This document shows positions 10,430-21,000 of a stretch of DNA of 64,000 nt, piece after piece. Under the pieces are notes generated by a model. That model was not told the DNA's origin. It did no database searches and was given only the letters and a program-made list of their open reading frames with translations. How positions within the stretch are numbered: the stretch's first letter is position 1; each line of letters begins with the position of its first letter. A program made the position numbers and the translations under genes. The stretch is taken from contig NC_014759.1 in assembly GCF_000183425.1 (NCBI RefSeq), forward strand, positions 1,240,001-1,304,000, written 5' to 3'. This stretch comes from Marivirga tractuosa DSM 4126 (GTDB taxonomy: Bacteria; Bacteroidota; Bacteroidia; Cytophagales; Cyclobacteriaceae).

Positions 10430-10437
10430 TATATTTG
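10430..10437 (+). promoter_or_regulatory. Putative promoter -7 element for metG
   Basis: TATATTTG fits the Bacteroidota -7 consensus TAnnTTTG, with a TTG at 10405-10407 about 22 nt upstream. It lies 17 nt before the metG start. The rest of the 276-bp pyc-metG gap is AT-rich and must also hold the divergent pyc promoter, which I could not place. Confidence 0.5.
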
Positions 10438-10453
10438 CCACAAATTACAAGCA

Positions 10454-12520
10454 ATGCAAAAATTGAATAATAGATATACCATTACAGCGGCATTACCTTA
10501 TGCCAATGGACCTTTACATATTGGACATATAGCAGGTGCCTATTTGCCTGCGGATATTTTCGTGCGCTACCTCAGATTGCGCAAAAAAGAAGTGGCTTTT
10601 ATGTGCGGAAGTGATGAGCACGGTGCTGCCATTACGATTCGCGCTAAGAAAGAAGGCATTACGCCCAATGCCATTATTGATAAATACCACGAACTCAATA
10701 AAAAGACTTTCGAAAAATTTGGGATTGCTTTTGATATGTATCATAGGACATCAGAACCTTCTCATCATGAGCTTTCGCAAGAGTTTTTCACCAAACTTTA
10801 TGAGAAAGGTGAGTTTGAGGAGCGAGAAAGTGAACAATATTACGATGAAGAATTCAATCAGTTTTTAGCAGATCGATATATAACCGGAAAATGTCCAAAA
10901 TGTGGAAATGAAAGCGCATATGGTGATCAATGTGAAAAATGTGGAAGTTCTTTGAACCCTACCGATTTGATTAATCCGGTTTCTACCTTGAGTGGAAAAA
11001 CACCTATATTAAAGAAAACGACCCACTGGTTTCTGCCATTAGACAAATATCAGGAATGGATGGAAAAATGGTTGGTTGAAGGCAAAAAAGGCAAGTGGAA
11101 ATCGAATGTTTACGGACAATGCAGTTCATGGCTTAATCAAGGTTTGCAAGCCAGAGCCATGACGCGTGATTTGGACTGGGGAGTGGATGTTCCATTAAAA
11201 GGAGCTGAAGGAAAGAAATTGTATGTTTGGTTGGATGCCCCGATAGGCTACATTTCTGCTACCAAACAATGGGCAAAAGATACTGGGAACGATTGGGAGA
11301 AATTCTGGAAGAAACAAGAGAATCCTGAAGATGACAGTACTTTGATTCATTTCATTGGAAAGGATAACATTGTATTTCACTGCATCATTTTCCCTGTGAT
11401 TTTACATGCACATGGGGATTACATTTTACCAGAAAACGTTCCTGCCAATGAATTCTTAAATCTGGAAGGCCATAAACTTTCTACCAGCAGAAACTGGGCA
11501 GTTTGGTTACATGAATATTTAGAATCATTCCCAGGCAAGGAGGATGTTTTAAGATATGCATTAGCTGCAACTCTACCAGAAACAAAAGACAGTGAATTTA
11601 CCTGGAAAGATTTTCAAACTCGTAATAACAGTGAGTTGGTCGCTATTTTCGGTAATTTCATTAATAGAGCCGTAGTATTGACTCATAAGTACTATGATGG
11701 CAAAGTGCCGGAAAGAGGGGAATGGTTTGATTACGATCAGGAAATTCTAAATGAATTGAAAGGCTATCCTGATTTGATTGAGGAGAAAATTGTCAATTAT
11801 AAATTCAGGGAAGCATTAGCTGCTATGATGGAATTTGCCCGTTTGGGTAATAAATATTTAGCGGAAACTGAGCCTTGGAAATTGCAAAAAGAAAATCCAG
11901 AAAGGGTTAAAACTATTATGAATCTGGCTTTACAGATTGCTGCTAATTTGAGCATAGTTTGTGAGCCATTCTTGCCATTTACTGCAACTAAGTTGAGAAA
12001 GATGTTGAATATTGAGGCTTATGAATGGGATTTAGCAGGCAGTGCTGATTTACTGGAAGCCGGACATCAAATCAACAAAGCAGAGTTATTATTTGAAAAA
12101 ATTGAAGACAAAACCGTGGAAGAACAAGTCAATAAATTAGAAGAGGCTAAAAAAGCCAATGCAGGCGGAAGCCCTGAAGTAACTCCAATGAAAGAAGAAA
12201 TCAAGTTTGAGGATTTCATGAAAATGGATATGCGAGTGGGGACTATTTTGACAGCGGAAAAAGTAAAAAAATCAAATAAGCTTCTTAAGCTTACTATTGA
12301 TACCGGAATAGACAAACGCACTATCTTAAGTGGAATAGCCAAGCATTTCAAAGCAGAAGAAGTAGTTGGTAAGCAAGTAACTGTTTTAGTGAATCTGGCA
12401 CCCCGACCGATGATGGGTGAAGTTTCTGAAGGCATGGTGTTGATGGCAGAAGATTCTGAAGGGAATTTGCAATTTATGCAGCCGGGAGCGGAAGTAAATC
12501 CAGGAAGCACGATTTCATAG
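10454..12520 (+). CDS. metG: Methionyl-tRNA synthetase
   Basis: 688 aa. It charges tRNA-Met for initiation and elongation. Class I signatures: HIGH at residues 22-25 ([13 protein letters not shown]) and a KMSKS-equivalent KLSTS near residue 340 ([13 protein letters not shown]). A zinc-binding knuckle ([17 protein letters not shown]) identifies the MetG1-type insertion. After the anticodon-binding helices, a charged linker leads to a C-terminal tRNA-binding OB-fold (about 585-688, [20 protein letters not shown]), the EMAP/Trbp111-like appendix that helps dimerisation. The ATG at 10454 is preceded by a good promoter match. Full length, no defects seen. Confidence 0.97.
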   Translation: MQKLNNRYTITAALPYANGPLHIGHIAGAYLPADIFVRYLRLRKKEVAFMCGSDEHGAAITIRAKKEGITPNAIIDKYHELNKKTFEKFGIAFDMYHRTSEPSHHELSQEFFTKLYEKGEFEERESEQYYDEEFNQFLADRYITGKCPKCGNESAYGDQCEKCGSSLNPTDLINPVSTLSGKTPILKKTTHWFLPLDKYQEWMEKWLVEGKKGKWKSNVYGQCSSWLNQGLQARAMTRDLDWGVDVPLKGAEGKKLYVWLDAPIGYISATKQWAKDTGNDWEKFWKKQENPEDDSTLIHFIGKDNIVFHCIIFPVILHAHGDYILPENVPANEFLNLEGHKLSTSRNWAVWLHEYLESFPGKEDVLRYALAATLPETKDSEFTWKDFQTRNNSELVAIFGNFINRAVVLTHKYYDGKVPERGEWFDYDQEILNELKGYPDLIEEKIVNYKFREALAAMMEFARLGNKYLAETEPWKLQKENPERVKTIMNLALQIAANLSIVCEPFLPFTATKLRKMLNIEAYEWDLAGSADLLEAGHQINKAELLFEKIEDKTVEEQVNKLEEAKKANAGGSPEVTPMKEEIKFEDFMKMDMRVGTILTAEKVKKSNKLLKLTIDTGIDKRTILSGIAKHFKAEEVVGKQVTVLVNLAPRPMMGEVSEGMVLMAEDSEGNLQFMQPGAEVNPGSTIS

Positions 12521-12685
12521 GTAGTAATGAGTATTGGGTAGTGTGTAGTCAGAAATGGGACAGAAACAGATATTTTATGTATAATTAAAGGTTTTAGGTT
12601 ATAAGTTGTAAGTTTAAGAATAATAATCTGAATTCCGAGTAAAAGTCTCAATACTCGCCACTCAATACTGAATACTGACAAAAAT
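12521..12685 (+). repeat. Degenerate intergenic repeats between metG and cysH
   Basis: The gap holds two families of near-repeats: GTAATGAGTATTGGGTAGTG-like and CTCAATACTGAATACTGAC-like stretches at the ends, with a TTTTAGGTTATAAGTTGTAAG stretch (written here only in part) between them. The same word families recur in the gaps of the trp operon. No gene is visible. Confidence 0.55.
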
Positions 12686-13342
12686 ATGACATTTAAGGAA
12701 TTAGAACACAAAATCAATCAATACCAATCAGAAGGGAAGAAGTATTTCACTACTTCTTCTTTTCAATCGCATAGTTTGGTATTGTTGCACATGTTGAGCA
12801 AAATAGATTCTAATATTCCTGTTTATTTTATCAATACAGGCTATCATTTTCCTGATACGGTTGCTTTTAGAGATAAAATCATGGCTGATTTTGGCTTGAC
12901 TAATTTAAAGGATTTAAAGCCTTTGACTCCGAAAAATATGCAGCGTGATGCCAACGGAAAGATGTTCTTCACTTCAGATCCAGATTATTGCTGCTACCTC
13001 AATAAAACTCAACCGATGGATGCTGTATTGATGCAAAATGATATTTGGATCAATGGAGTTCGTGCCGATCAAAGCAAGACCCGTTCAGCCATGAAAGTAG
13101 AACAGCAAGCTCCTCATGGTGCTATGCGCTTGCACCCGATGTTGGACTGGAACTCCAAAATGATTCACGATTACCGAAAAGAATACCAGCTACCAGATCA
13201 TCCACTAGAAGCAAAAGGCTATTTCAGCATTGGTTGCGAGCCTTGCACCCGCAAATTTGATTTGGATATGCAAGAGCGAGAAAGCCGTTGGTATGGTATG
13301 AATAAGACCGAATGTGGCTTACATACTGACTTGGTTAAATAA
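12686..13342 (+). CDS. cysH: Assimilatory adenylyl-/phosphoadenylyl-sulfate reductase, Fe-S type
   Basis: 218 aa. Reduces APS or PAPS to sulfite with thioredoxin in sulfate assimilation. The nucleotide-binding region has HSLVLLHMLSKID and PVYFINTGYHFPDTV. A CC pair near residue 101 (DYCCYLNKTQPM) and CEPC near 183-186 (SIGCEPCTRKF) form the four-cysteine motif that binds a [4Fe-4S] cluster in plant-type/APS-using enzymes. The catalytic cysteine is C210 in ECGLH near the C-terminus. The four cysteines favour APS as substrate, but PAPS use cannot be excluded. No other sulfate-assimilation gene (cysD, cysN, cysI) lies next to it. Start ATG at 12686. Confidence 0.92.
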   Translation: MTFKELEHKINQYQSEGKKYFTTSSFQSHSLVLLHMLSKIDSNIPVYFINTGYHFPDTVAFRDKIMADFGLTNLKDLKPLTPKNMQRDANGKMFFTSDPDYCCYLNKTQPMDAVLMQNDIWINGVRADQSKTRSAMKVEQQAPHGAMRLHPMLDWNSKMIHDYRKEYQLPDHPLEAKGYFSIGCEPCTRKFDLDMQERESRWYGMNKTECGLHTDLVK

Positions 13343-13761
13343 AGGATTAACATACAATTCACTTATATGTAGATACATGTAAATATTACAAAGGTCATAT
13401 TCCTGATATATACACAACTTTTGAAGTATTTTCTCTACTTTTCAGCAATTATAGATTTCAAAAATTAAATGTGGAAAAGGTATTTCATCTTCTCCATATC
13501 TAGATATAATTATTCTCATTTCTTCTTCATCTAAGAAAACCACAAATTGGTTTTAACTTATTAGTAGTTCATAGATTCTTCAAAACATTAACAAGCCATA
13601 TCCATAAACTAAGTTTCTTTAAAATATCCTCTTTAACCGTAATCTCAATCAAAACCTACAACTTGTACTTTCTACTGTGAAAAACATACCCATATCTTTT
13701 ATATTAGCCTTATTTTTGTATTATAATTATTAGTTAGTAAATTAATAGGGATCAAAACACT
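13343..13761. other. 419-bp gap, no gene seen
   Basis: AT-rich DNA between cysH and the histidine kinase. No ORF of convincing length and no strong hairpin was found. A TATTTTTG (13711-13718) fits a Bacteroidota -7 element about 45 nt before the kinase start, but no matching TTTG lies 19 nt upstream. Confidence 0.5.
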
Positions 13762-15768
13762 ATGTGGAAGCAGTCATTATCCATTTTCTTCACCATACTT
13801 TTCACCATAACATCACTTGCTCATGGTCAGCGAGCTGTGTTTAATCTTCAACAAAGTAATTTAAATGACGAAATTGTATTACTTCAAGGAGAATGGCAAT
13901 TTGAATATGGGGAACTACTTTCTGCAGAGGAAATGCGAGAATTAAAATCCCCAGTTTATATTGAGATTCCGAAAACTTGGACAGGCATTGAATACAAAGG
14001 AGAAGAGCTTCCTTCCACAGGTTACGCAACCTATTATGCACAAATAATTGTCGATAAAAGCATTAGTAATCTAGCATTAAATGGAAAAGTTCAAAGTACT
14101 AACTACAAGCTGTTCGTAAATGGCAAAGAATTGGGAGAAGTAGGCAAATTAGGTACTTCTGATGAAACTGCTGAGCCAGATTATCAAAATAAAATATTCT
14201 CCTTACCCGTGGATGACACATTAGATATTGTATTTCAAATTTCAAATTTTCACTATAGAAAAGGTGGAATGTCCAGACCGCCAGAGTTAGCAGAAAAGGA
14301 GCTTTTAATTGAAGATAGGGGACAAAATATTTCACTATCATTCTTCTTAATTGGTTCGATCTTTTTTATGGGGCTGTATCATCTAGGGTCAAATTTTTTT
14401 CGTACTCGAAATAGAATGAATACCTATTTCGCATTGGTGTGCTTATTTACTATCCTTCGGGCGCTTAGTGTAAACGAATATTTGCTTATCGACTATTTAA
14501 ATTTCCCATGGTGGTTAAGCACTCGAATCGAGCTAATCAGTTTCTATTTGATTTTCGCTTTTACTATTCGTTTTATTTACTACCTCTTTCCAGAATATAT
14601 TCCTAAATTTTTTGCTTCTATTCCATACTATATAGGAATTTCAGCAACTGTTATTACACTTTTCACCCCAATTCTATACAATTCAAACTTAGTTCCGATT
14701 ATGCAACTGGTTACTGTCATTACAGGGATTGCTATTTTATACTTTATTTTCAGAGCAAGCCTAAAAGGAAACAAAGAAGTAATAATTGCACTAATTGGTT
14801 TTTTATTGCTCTTTGCTGTAACCGTAATAGAAATACTGATTCACCAATCGCACATTGTTGGGGAAATGGTTTTTGCACTAGGTATTTTCTTTTATTTATT
14901 TAGCCATGTCATCATTTTGGCAAACCGACAAAATCAAACTTATATTAAAAATCAGGATTTGAGTTTAGCACTTCAACAATCGAATCAGCGACTTGAAAGA
15001 ACGGTGGAAGAAAGAACCAAAGAATTGAATGAGCGAAACAAGGAACTCGTTCAGAATAATGAAGAATTAAAAAAGATTCATGATGAAAAAAACGGCTTAA
15101 TCCACGTTTTGGCCCATGATTTAAAATCTCCATTAAACAATAATAAAGGATTGATTCAATTGGTAAGAATGCCTGAAAATTTAACTGAGGACCAAAAAGA
15201 TTACTTAAATAAATTAGAGAAATCAAATCAGCAAGGTATACAATTGATTGAAGATCTACTTCAACTCTACCGCATGGAATCGCAACAAAAAGCTGAAATA
15301 GAAGCTATAGATGTAGGTTCATATTTTGATGAATTGATACAAAAACATGAGGATACTGCTAAACTTAAGAGTATCAAAATTGAAACTAAGATAGAACCCA
15401 CAAAAAAAGCATTCTATACGGATCCAGATAAGCTTCAGCGTATAATGGATAACCTAATTTCAAATGCCTTGAAATTTTCTTATGAAGAAAGTACCATCTA
15501 TCTAAAAATAAAGCATGAGGGACATCAGCTACATATTGAGGTTAAAGACGAAGGAATGGGTATTTTGAAAGAAGAACAACCTAAAATATTTCAGAAATTT
15601 CAAAAAATGAGCAACAAACCCACAGCGGGTGAAAGCACCTCAGGCTTGGGCTTATCCATTGTGAAAACCTTAGTAGAGCAGTTAGAAGGGACAATAGAGT
15701 TTGAAAGTGCACCGAGGAAAGGGACTAGTTTTAAGGTTAGTTTAGAAGACCTTAAATCCGATCATTGA
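13762..15768 (+). CDS. 7TM-DISM sensor histidine kinase
   Basis: 668 aa. A signal peptide (about 1-22) is followed by a periplasmic beta-sandwich resembling the 7TMR-DISM extracellular or glycoside-hydrolase-2 sugar-binding-like domain (about 30-175; LLQGEWQFEYGEL, GYATYYAQIIVD). Next come seven hydrophobic helices (about 190-395), a coiled coil with RLERTVEERTKELNERNKEL, a HisKA domain with phospho-acceptor His near 452 (VLAHDLKSPLNNNKG) and an HATPase domain with N box (DNLISNALKFS, about 562), DEGMGI and GLGLSIVK (about 628). It should sense a small ligand and phosphorylate a response regulator. None is encoded next to it, so it is an orphan. Its 3' end overlaps the convergent lipoprotein gene by 7 nt. 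Confidence 0.9.
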   Translation: MWKQSLSIFFTILFTITSLAHGQRAVFNLQQSNLNDEIVLLQGEWQFEYGELLSAEEMRELKSPVYIEIPKTWTGIEYKGEELPSTGYATYYAQIIVDKSISNLALNGKVQSTNYKLFVNGKELGEVGKLGTSDETAEPDYQNKIFSLPVDDTLDIVFQISNFHYRKGGMSRPPELAEKELLIEDRGQNISLSFFLIGSIFFMGLYHLGSNFFRTRNRMNTYFALVCLFTILRALSVNEYLLIDYLNFPWWLSTRIELISFYLIFAFTIRFIYYLFPEYIPKFFASIPYYIGISATVITLFTPILYNSNLVPIMQLVTVITGIAILYFIFRASLKGNKEVIIALIGFLLLFAVTVIEILIHQSHIVGEMVFALGIFFYLFSHVIILANRQNQTYIKNQDLSLALQQSNQRLERTVEERTKELNERNKELVQNNEELKKIHDEKNGLIHVLAHDLKSPLNNNKGLIQLVRMPENLTEDQKDYLNKLEKSNQQGIQLIEDLLQLYRMESQQKAEIEAIDVGSYFDELIQKHEDTAKLKSIKIETKIEPTKKAFYTDPDKLQRIMDNLISNALKFSYEESTIYLKIKHEGHQLHIEVKDEGMGILKEEQPKIFQKFQKMSNKPTAGESTSGLGLSIVKTLVEQLEGTIEFESAPRKGTSFKVSLEDLKSDH

Positions 15769-16853
15769 ATTTCCGCTTCAACTAATATCAGTTGCTCCTT
15801 TTCTGTATCATTGGGTGAAAGCAAAAAATATATTTTACCATCATATATCTGTGGGATCATTCTTTTGGTAGTCCCCACTAGATTGTTTCCACCTATCTTA
15901 AATGTATTTAAAGATTTTTTCGCTAAATCTAATACTCCCAATTTAAACTCCAGTGTTTCATAACCTTTTGGTGGAATTTCATTATCATAACGTTGGTAAG
16001 AAAAGTAAATCAATGAATCTTGTTTTACTACATCTTTTCCTATTTGTGTGATCTGATCATTTATTTTGGAATCGAAAGGACTATTCTCAAAGTAATAAAT
16101 TTGTTCGTTAAAATCATTTAGCTCAAATCTATATGAATTCTGCAAACTTCCCGTTAAATCATATTGTCTTATTCGTGGCGCACCAACCGAATTTAATGTA
16201 AAAACATTTTTCTGATCCAGTAAATAGTTGTAAAACTTGCTGAGAACAATGCCACCACTATAATAGCTTTCTGGAAAATCACCAAAGGACTTTATAGCTT
16301 TTCCGGTATTTTGATATACTCCAATTGTTTTTGTATTCTGAAATAAGTATTGCAAAGATTTATAGCCATCCACCTCTTGATTGATAACAAAATCACCATC
16401 TTCTGTTATCTCAAAAAATTCTCTCCCTTCCGCATTAGAACCCTCATTGGGCTGTTCAATAGTTATTTTTTGGATAAATTCTCCATGGATAGTAAATTGA
16501 TATATTTTATAAATACTCTTGTAAAAAAGGTAAACATAACCCTTGTGGAAAATGTAATCATGTATTGAAACATTAGGAAGACGTGTCCCCCTTACATAAT
16601 CATTATCCCAAATGCTTAATTGAGCTGTTTTTAGATTATACATGAACAAATCCTGGTATGCTCCATCAATGGTGAATAAAAGACTGTCACCATATAGTTT
16701 AGGATTTAAAGCTGATAGCGCTATACTTTGGTTTCTAATTTCAATAGTATCACTAAAAACTAATGACTGATTATTTTCAGTAGTTTCACGAACTACTTTT
16801 TCATTAGAGCATCCTATTGATACTAAAATTAATGAAAGAAATATAATCCTCAT
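15762..16853 (-). CDS. Lipoprotein, possible beta-propeller (DUF4221-like)
   Basis: 363 aa. The N-terminus FLSLILVSIGCSNEK is a signal peptide with a lipobox ending in Cys 15, so the protein should be anchored in the cell envelope. The rest is beta-rich with recurring patterns such as GYVYLFYKSIYKIYQF, DSLIYFSYQRYD and DGKIYFLLSPND, suggesting a six-bladed propeller of the kind found in Bacteroidota lipoproteins (BF3164/DUF4221-like). Function unknown. It is convergent with the histidine kinase, with 7 nt of overlap, and faces away from the epimerase gene. Family assignment is tentative. Confidence 0.7.
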   Translation of the reverse strand: MRIIFLSLILVSIGCSNEKVVRETTENNQSLVFSDTIEIRNQSIALSALNPKLYGDSLLFTIDGAYQDLFMYNLKTAQLSIWDNDYVRGTRLPNVSIHDYIFHKGYVYLFYKSIYKIYQFTIHGEFIQKITIEQPNEGSNAEGREFFEITEDGDFVINQEVDGYKSLQYLFQNTKTIGVYQNTGKAIKSFGDFPESYYSGGIVLSKFYNYLLDQKNVFTLNSVGAPRIRQYDLTGSLQNSYRFELNDFNEQIYYFENSPFDSKINDQITQIGKDVVKQDSLIYFSYQRYDNEIPPKGYETLEFKLGVLDLAKKSLNTFKIGGNNLVGTTKRMIPQIYDGKIYFLLSPNDTEKEQLILVEAEIQ

Positions 16854-17018
16854 ATTAGTACCAAATATTGCAATAATAATTAAACTATTAAAGTCGTTTA
16901 TAAAAACTTTTTAAAATGAACATTCATTAATTAGAATTATTAATTTAACTTCCCTGCTCCCTCATTTTCACAACTACCAATAATACGTTAATTTCGCTCT
17001 CTTTAAATTAAACACCCC

Positions 17019-17948
17019 ATGAAGAAAATATTGATTACAGGAGGAGCCGGTTATATTGGTTCAGCATTGATTGAGAAACTTTTACCTTTGCAGGAAGTAG
17101 AACAAATCGTTATATATGATAACCTGAGCCGAAATAATTATCATTTCTTTTTAGGGAATAAGCTCCCCAATCAAGAGAAGATCAATTTTATTCAAGGGGA
17201 ATTATTGGATACAAGAAAGCTTAAAAAAGCTCTGAATGGGATTGATACAGTCATCCATTTGGCAGCTAAAGTAACCACTCCCTTTGCAGATGCTGATCCA
17301 CATTATTTTGAACAGAGTAATCATTGGGGTACGGCAGAATTGGTTTATGCAGTGGAAGAATCTGAAGTAGATCATTTTATTTTTGCTAGTAGCGTTTCCG
17401 TATTTGGTTCATCTACAGATCTGATTGGTGAAAACCACCATCCCAATCCAAGAACCATTTACGGTATTTCAAAATTAAGAGGAGAAGAACATGTTGCACG
17501 ATTGATGGATAAAATCAACACGCAAATTTTAAGATTGGGCAATGTTTATGGCTTTGCCAATGCCGTCCGATTTGATGCCGTGATCAACCGCTTTATGTTT
17601 GATGCCAATTTCAACAATCAAATTGCTATTCATGGAGATGGGAAGCAACACCGCCCTTTTATCTCCATTCAAAAGGCTTCTGAAATATTAAAAGAAGTAA
17701 GCATCAACCATGATATTCCTTCAGACTATTATAATGTGGTAGATCAAAATCTGCAAGTTTTGGATATTGTAGATGCTTTAAAAGCCATTTATCCTGACAT
17801 GGAATTCACTTTTATTAACCAGCATTTGAAATTAAGAGAACTGCTTGTCAGCCCAGACAGCAAACTCCAAAAATACATTGATTTTCCAAAGAGCAACACC
17901 AATCTTAAAGATGATTTAATGATTTTTAAAGAGGCTTTGAGGTTTTAG
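17019..17948 (+). CDS. NAD-dependent epimerase/dehydratase (extended SDR)
   Basis: 309 aa. The Rossmann glycine motif GGAGYIGSALIEKL lies at the N-terminus, VIHLAAKVTTPF follows the first half, and the catalytic YGISK (YxxxK) is near residues 148-152, preceded by the SSV serine stretch. These are the features of extended short-chain dehydrogenases acting on nucleotide sugars, such as UDP-glucose 4-epimerase-like enzymes. The substrate cannot be read from sequence. It stands alone between a lipoprotein gene and the PKD surface protein, with which it converges at a shared hairpin. Confidence 0.88.
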   Translation: MKKILITGGAGYIGSALIEKLLPLQEVEQIVIYDNLSRNNYHFFLGNKLPNQEKINFIQGELLDTRKLKKALNGIDTVIHLAAKVTTPFADADPHYFEQSNHWGTAELVYAVEESEVDHFIFASSVSVFGSSTDLIGENHHPNPRTIYGISKLRGEEHVARLMDKINTQILRLGNVYGFANAVRFDAVINRFMFDANFNNQIAIHGDGKQHRPFISIQKASEILKEVSINHDIPSDYYNVVDQNLQVLDIVDALKAIYPDMEFTFINQHLKLRELLVSPDSKLQKYIDFPKSNTNLKDDLMIFKEALRF

Positions 17949-17956
17949 TGAGTTGG

Positions 17957-18016
17957 AAGTTAGAAGTGGGAAGCTCGAAGAAATACTTCCCACTTCAAGC
18001 TTCCGACTTCTAACTT
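17957..18016. terminator. Long inverted repeat between convergent genes
   Basis: A 19-nt arm (17957-17975, AAGTTAGAAGTGGGAAGCT) pairs with 17998-18016 with a single mismatch. An alternative inner 11-bp stem uses GAAGTGGGAAG and CTTCCCACTTC. It occupies nearly the whole gap between the epimerase stop and the PKD gene stop, so it probably ends transcription from both sides, although U runs are weak. Confidence 0.65.
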
Positions 18017-18017
18017 A

Positions 18018-21000
18018 CTAATCTTCGGTGTCTCGAATAATTGTCTTCAACTGATCACCTGAGACTTCTTCTACGGTCTCCCATTCTCCGTTTTCATTTA
18101 GCCGCTGAATCACATACTTTTTTACGCCTTCTTCCCAGCCTTTAAAAGCATTCCATTTGAGCTCATATTTTCTGAATTGCACATCTTTTTGTAATAATAC
18201 GGTATTACTTTCCCCGCTTGCTTCAGTATCGATGGAGCAGTCGTTAACCACTTTCACTTGATAATTATAAGTATTATTTCTAGTATCACTTTCTTCGTCT
18301 ATGTAGAATTGTTCATGGGGTTCAACGCTATCAAAATACTCAAATTCACCCCCATTTTCACTTCTGTATATTTCAAAAGCCGTGATTCTTCCTTTACCTT
18401 CTTCAGGAATAGCCCATTCCGTGAAAACTTCACCTGATTCCAAAACTGTTGTATTCTGAATATCAGCTACTTGATTTATATAAATATCATCAGACACCTC
18501 ATACTCGACATAATTACTTACAGAGCGTAAAGAATTTTGCTCAAATGCCCCTACTCTATATTGATAAACAGCGGGACATAAATCTTCCTTATCTTGGAAA
18601 CCTAAGACCTTGCTTTCAAGTACTGCGATTTCTTGCCATTGCTCCTCTCCTTTTGCTTTTCTGAAAATTCGTTGGTTATCAATATCAAACCCTTTTGATA
18701 AATTCCATTGGATAATTCTTTCCCTGTTTTCAGTGTCCTCTTGTTTATTCAGAAGTAAAGTATTGAATACGGTCAATTGTTCTTTTGCAACAGAATCTTC
18801 ACACAATGGAACTGCCTGAAAAATGTATTCATGTGACATATCCTGCGGGCGGCATGTTTGATCGTCATATATAACTCTTTGATTAGATTGACCTTCAACA
18901 TTGATCGTTTTAATTAAATTAAACCCACTTGGACTGTCCCTATAAACATTATAGTGTGAAATATTATTGTAGTTGTAAGCTTCCAATTCAAAATGAACTT
19001 TGTTATTCTCGACCAAAACTTGATTCAAATCAGCTTCAATATGTTTTACAGTATCTCGAACCAAAACCTGGTCAGCATGAGTAAAACTTATAGGGCAGCC
19101 ATCATCATTTTTCACAGTTAAGGAAACATTGAATCTTCCTGTATTTTCAATTAAGATAGTTGGGCTTACTTCAGTAGAAGTTTTTCCGTTTCCAAAATCC
19201 CAGAAATAAGAAGGCTTAAGAAGATTTGTGCTATTATTAGTCAATTTTACTTCTACAGGATAACATTCACCTGAAACCTCCATATCAAAATTTACTTCGG
19301 GAGTAGGTAAAACCTTAATACCATCCATTTTGAATACCTGCTCACAGCCTTCTTCATTTTCGGCTATTAAAGTAACATTATAAACGCCTGGTTTGTCATA
19401 AAAATGCTGCGGATTTTGTTCTGTGGAAGTATTACCGTCACCAAATATCCATTGCCATTGAACTGCACTTTTTGATTTGTCAGTGAAATTGGCAGCATTA
19501 GGTAAACAAACTATTTTTTCATCAATTTCAAATGCTGTTTGCGGCCCACTAACCCTGACTAAGTTTTCTTTTCTTAAAGTATCTTGACAACCCAACTTGT
19601 TTGTAATAACTAAGCTAACATCAAATTGTCCAACCTTTTCATATAAATGAACTGGACTGGCAACTCTAGAAGTTTTGCCATCTCCGAAATCCCAATGATA
19701 ACTAATAGCTCCTTCTGATAAATCTGTAAATTCAACTTGTACAGGAACACAAGAATTTTGAGTGACTTCTTTCAATTCAAAATCTGCTCTATAAGGTGAA
19801 ACTTCGATAAATTGCTCCATGGTAACGGTGTCTTGACAGCCTGATTCGTTTGCTGCTATTAAACTAACATCATATACTCCTTGTGTTTCATAGTGATGCA
19901 CGGGATTCCGCTCTGTACTGCTATTTCCATCACCAAAAGTCCAGAACCAGTCTACTGCATCTTCGCTAACGGCTGAAAAATTTACATCCGAGCCCACACA
20001 TACTTGATTAGCATCTACCTGAAAATCGGCACTAAAAATAAAGTCTAAAAGCTTTTTACTCGTTTGCTTACATGCATTTTCATTTTGAACAGTAAGTTTC
20101 ACCTTACTGTCAGGTAGTTCATAGTAAGTATGACTAGGATTTTGCTCCGTTGAAGTATTGCCATCTCCAAAATCCCACAACCAACTGCTAGCATTTATAC
20201 TTTCATCTTTAAAGCTCACCGTTACTGGTAAGCACGTTTGATCATATTGAAAAGAAAACTCACTAGTCAATTCATCAATATCTATTAAATCTGTATATGT
20301 AATTGAATCTGAACATTGACCAGTGCTAGCTATTAAACTAACAGAATACGTCCCTGCTTGAAATTTTACTTTAGGATTTTCTTCAGTGCTGGTTTTACCA
20401 TTTCCAAAATCCCAAAACCAAGTTGTAGCCCCTTGCGATTGATTTTGAAAACTGATTTGAACTTCTCCGCAACCTTGGGTTTTATCTACTGTAAATTCTG
20501 CTTTGGGGTTTTTGATTCCTACTAAGTTGGGCAATTTAAAATTGTACTGACATCCTTCAAAATCCATGGCAACAACCGAAATTTGATATTCCCCTGCCTC
20601 ATCATATACATACTGAGAATCAAAACTGGAAACAGTTTCACCATTGCCCATATCCCATTCAAAACTCTCAAATCCTTGAAGATTATGTGAAACAGTTATT
20701 CCTTCTCCTAAACATAAGGCTGTAGGATAATCAAATTGATTTTCATCATTGCCGATGTAAATGTTTTTAATCTTAGTAGCCTCACAACTAGACTGTCCAC
20801 TAGCTGATAAACTTACAGAATACAAGCCTTCATCCCCTAATAAATAACTGCCGTCTGCATCCAGCTCAATAATTGAATTGTTAATTTTCCAATTATAAGC
20901 TTCGAATTCTGGATTCTCAGGGCTTAAGTATACCTTGAAGCCTGCACAAACTTTTTCAAGTTGATAATCGAAATCAATGATAGGATTTTGAATCGTTACT

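Noticed and set aside
11460..11500. KLSTS instead of KMSKS in MetG as a defect
   Set aside because: The flanking sequence [13 protein letters not shown] fits a natural variant as far as I recall for this phylum, and all other catalytic parts are intact.
12067..12717. 216-aa minus-strand reading frame
   Set aside because: Antisense to the metG tRNA-binding domain; hydrophobic low-complexity product with no recognisable features.
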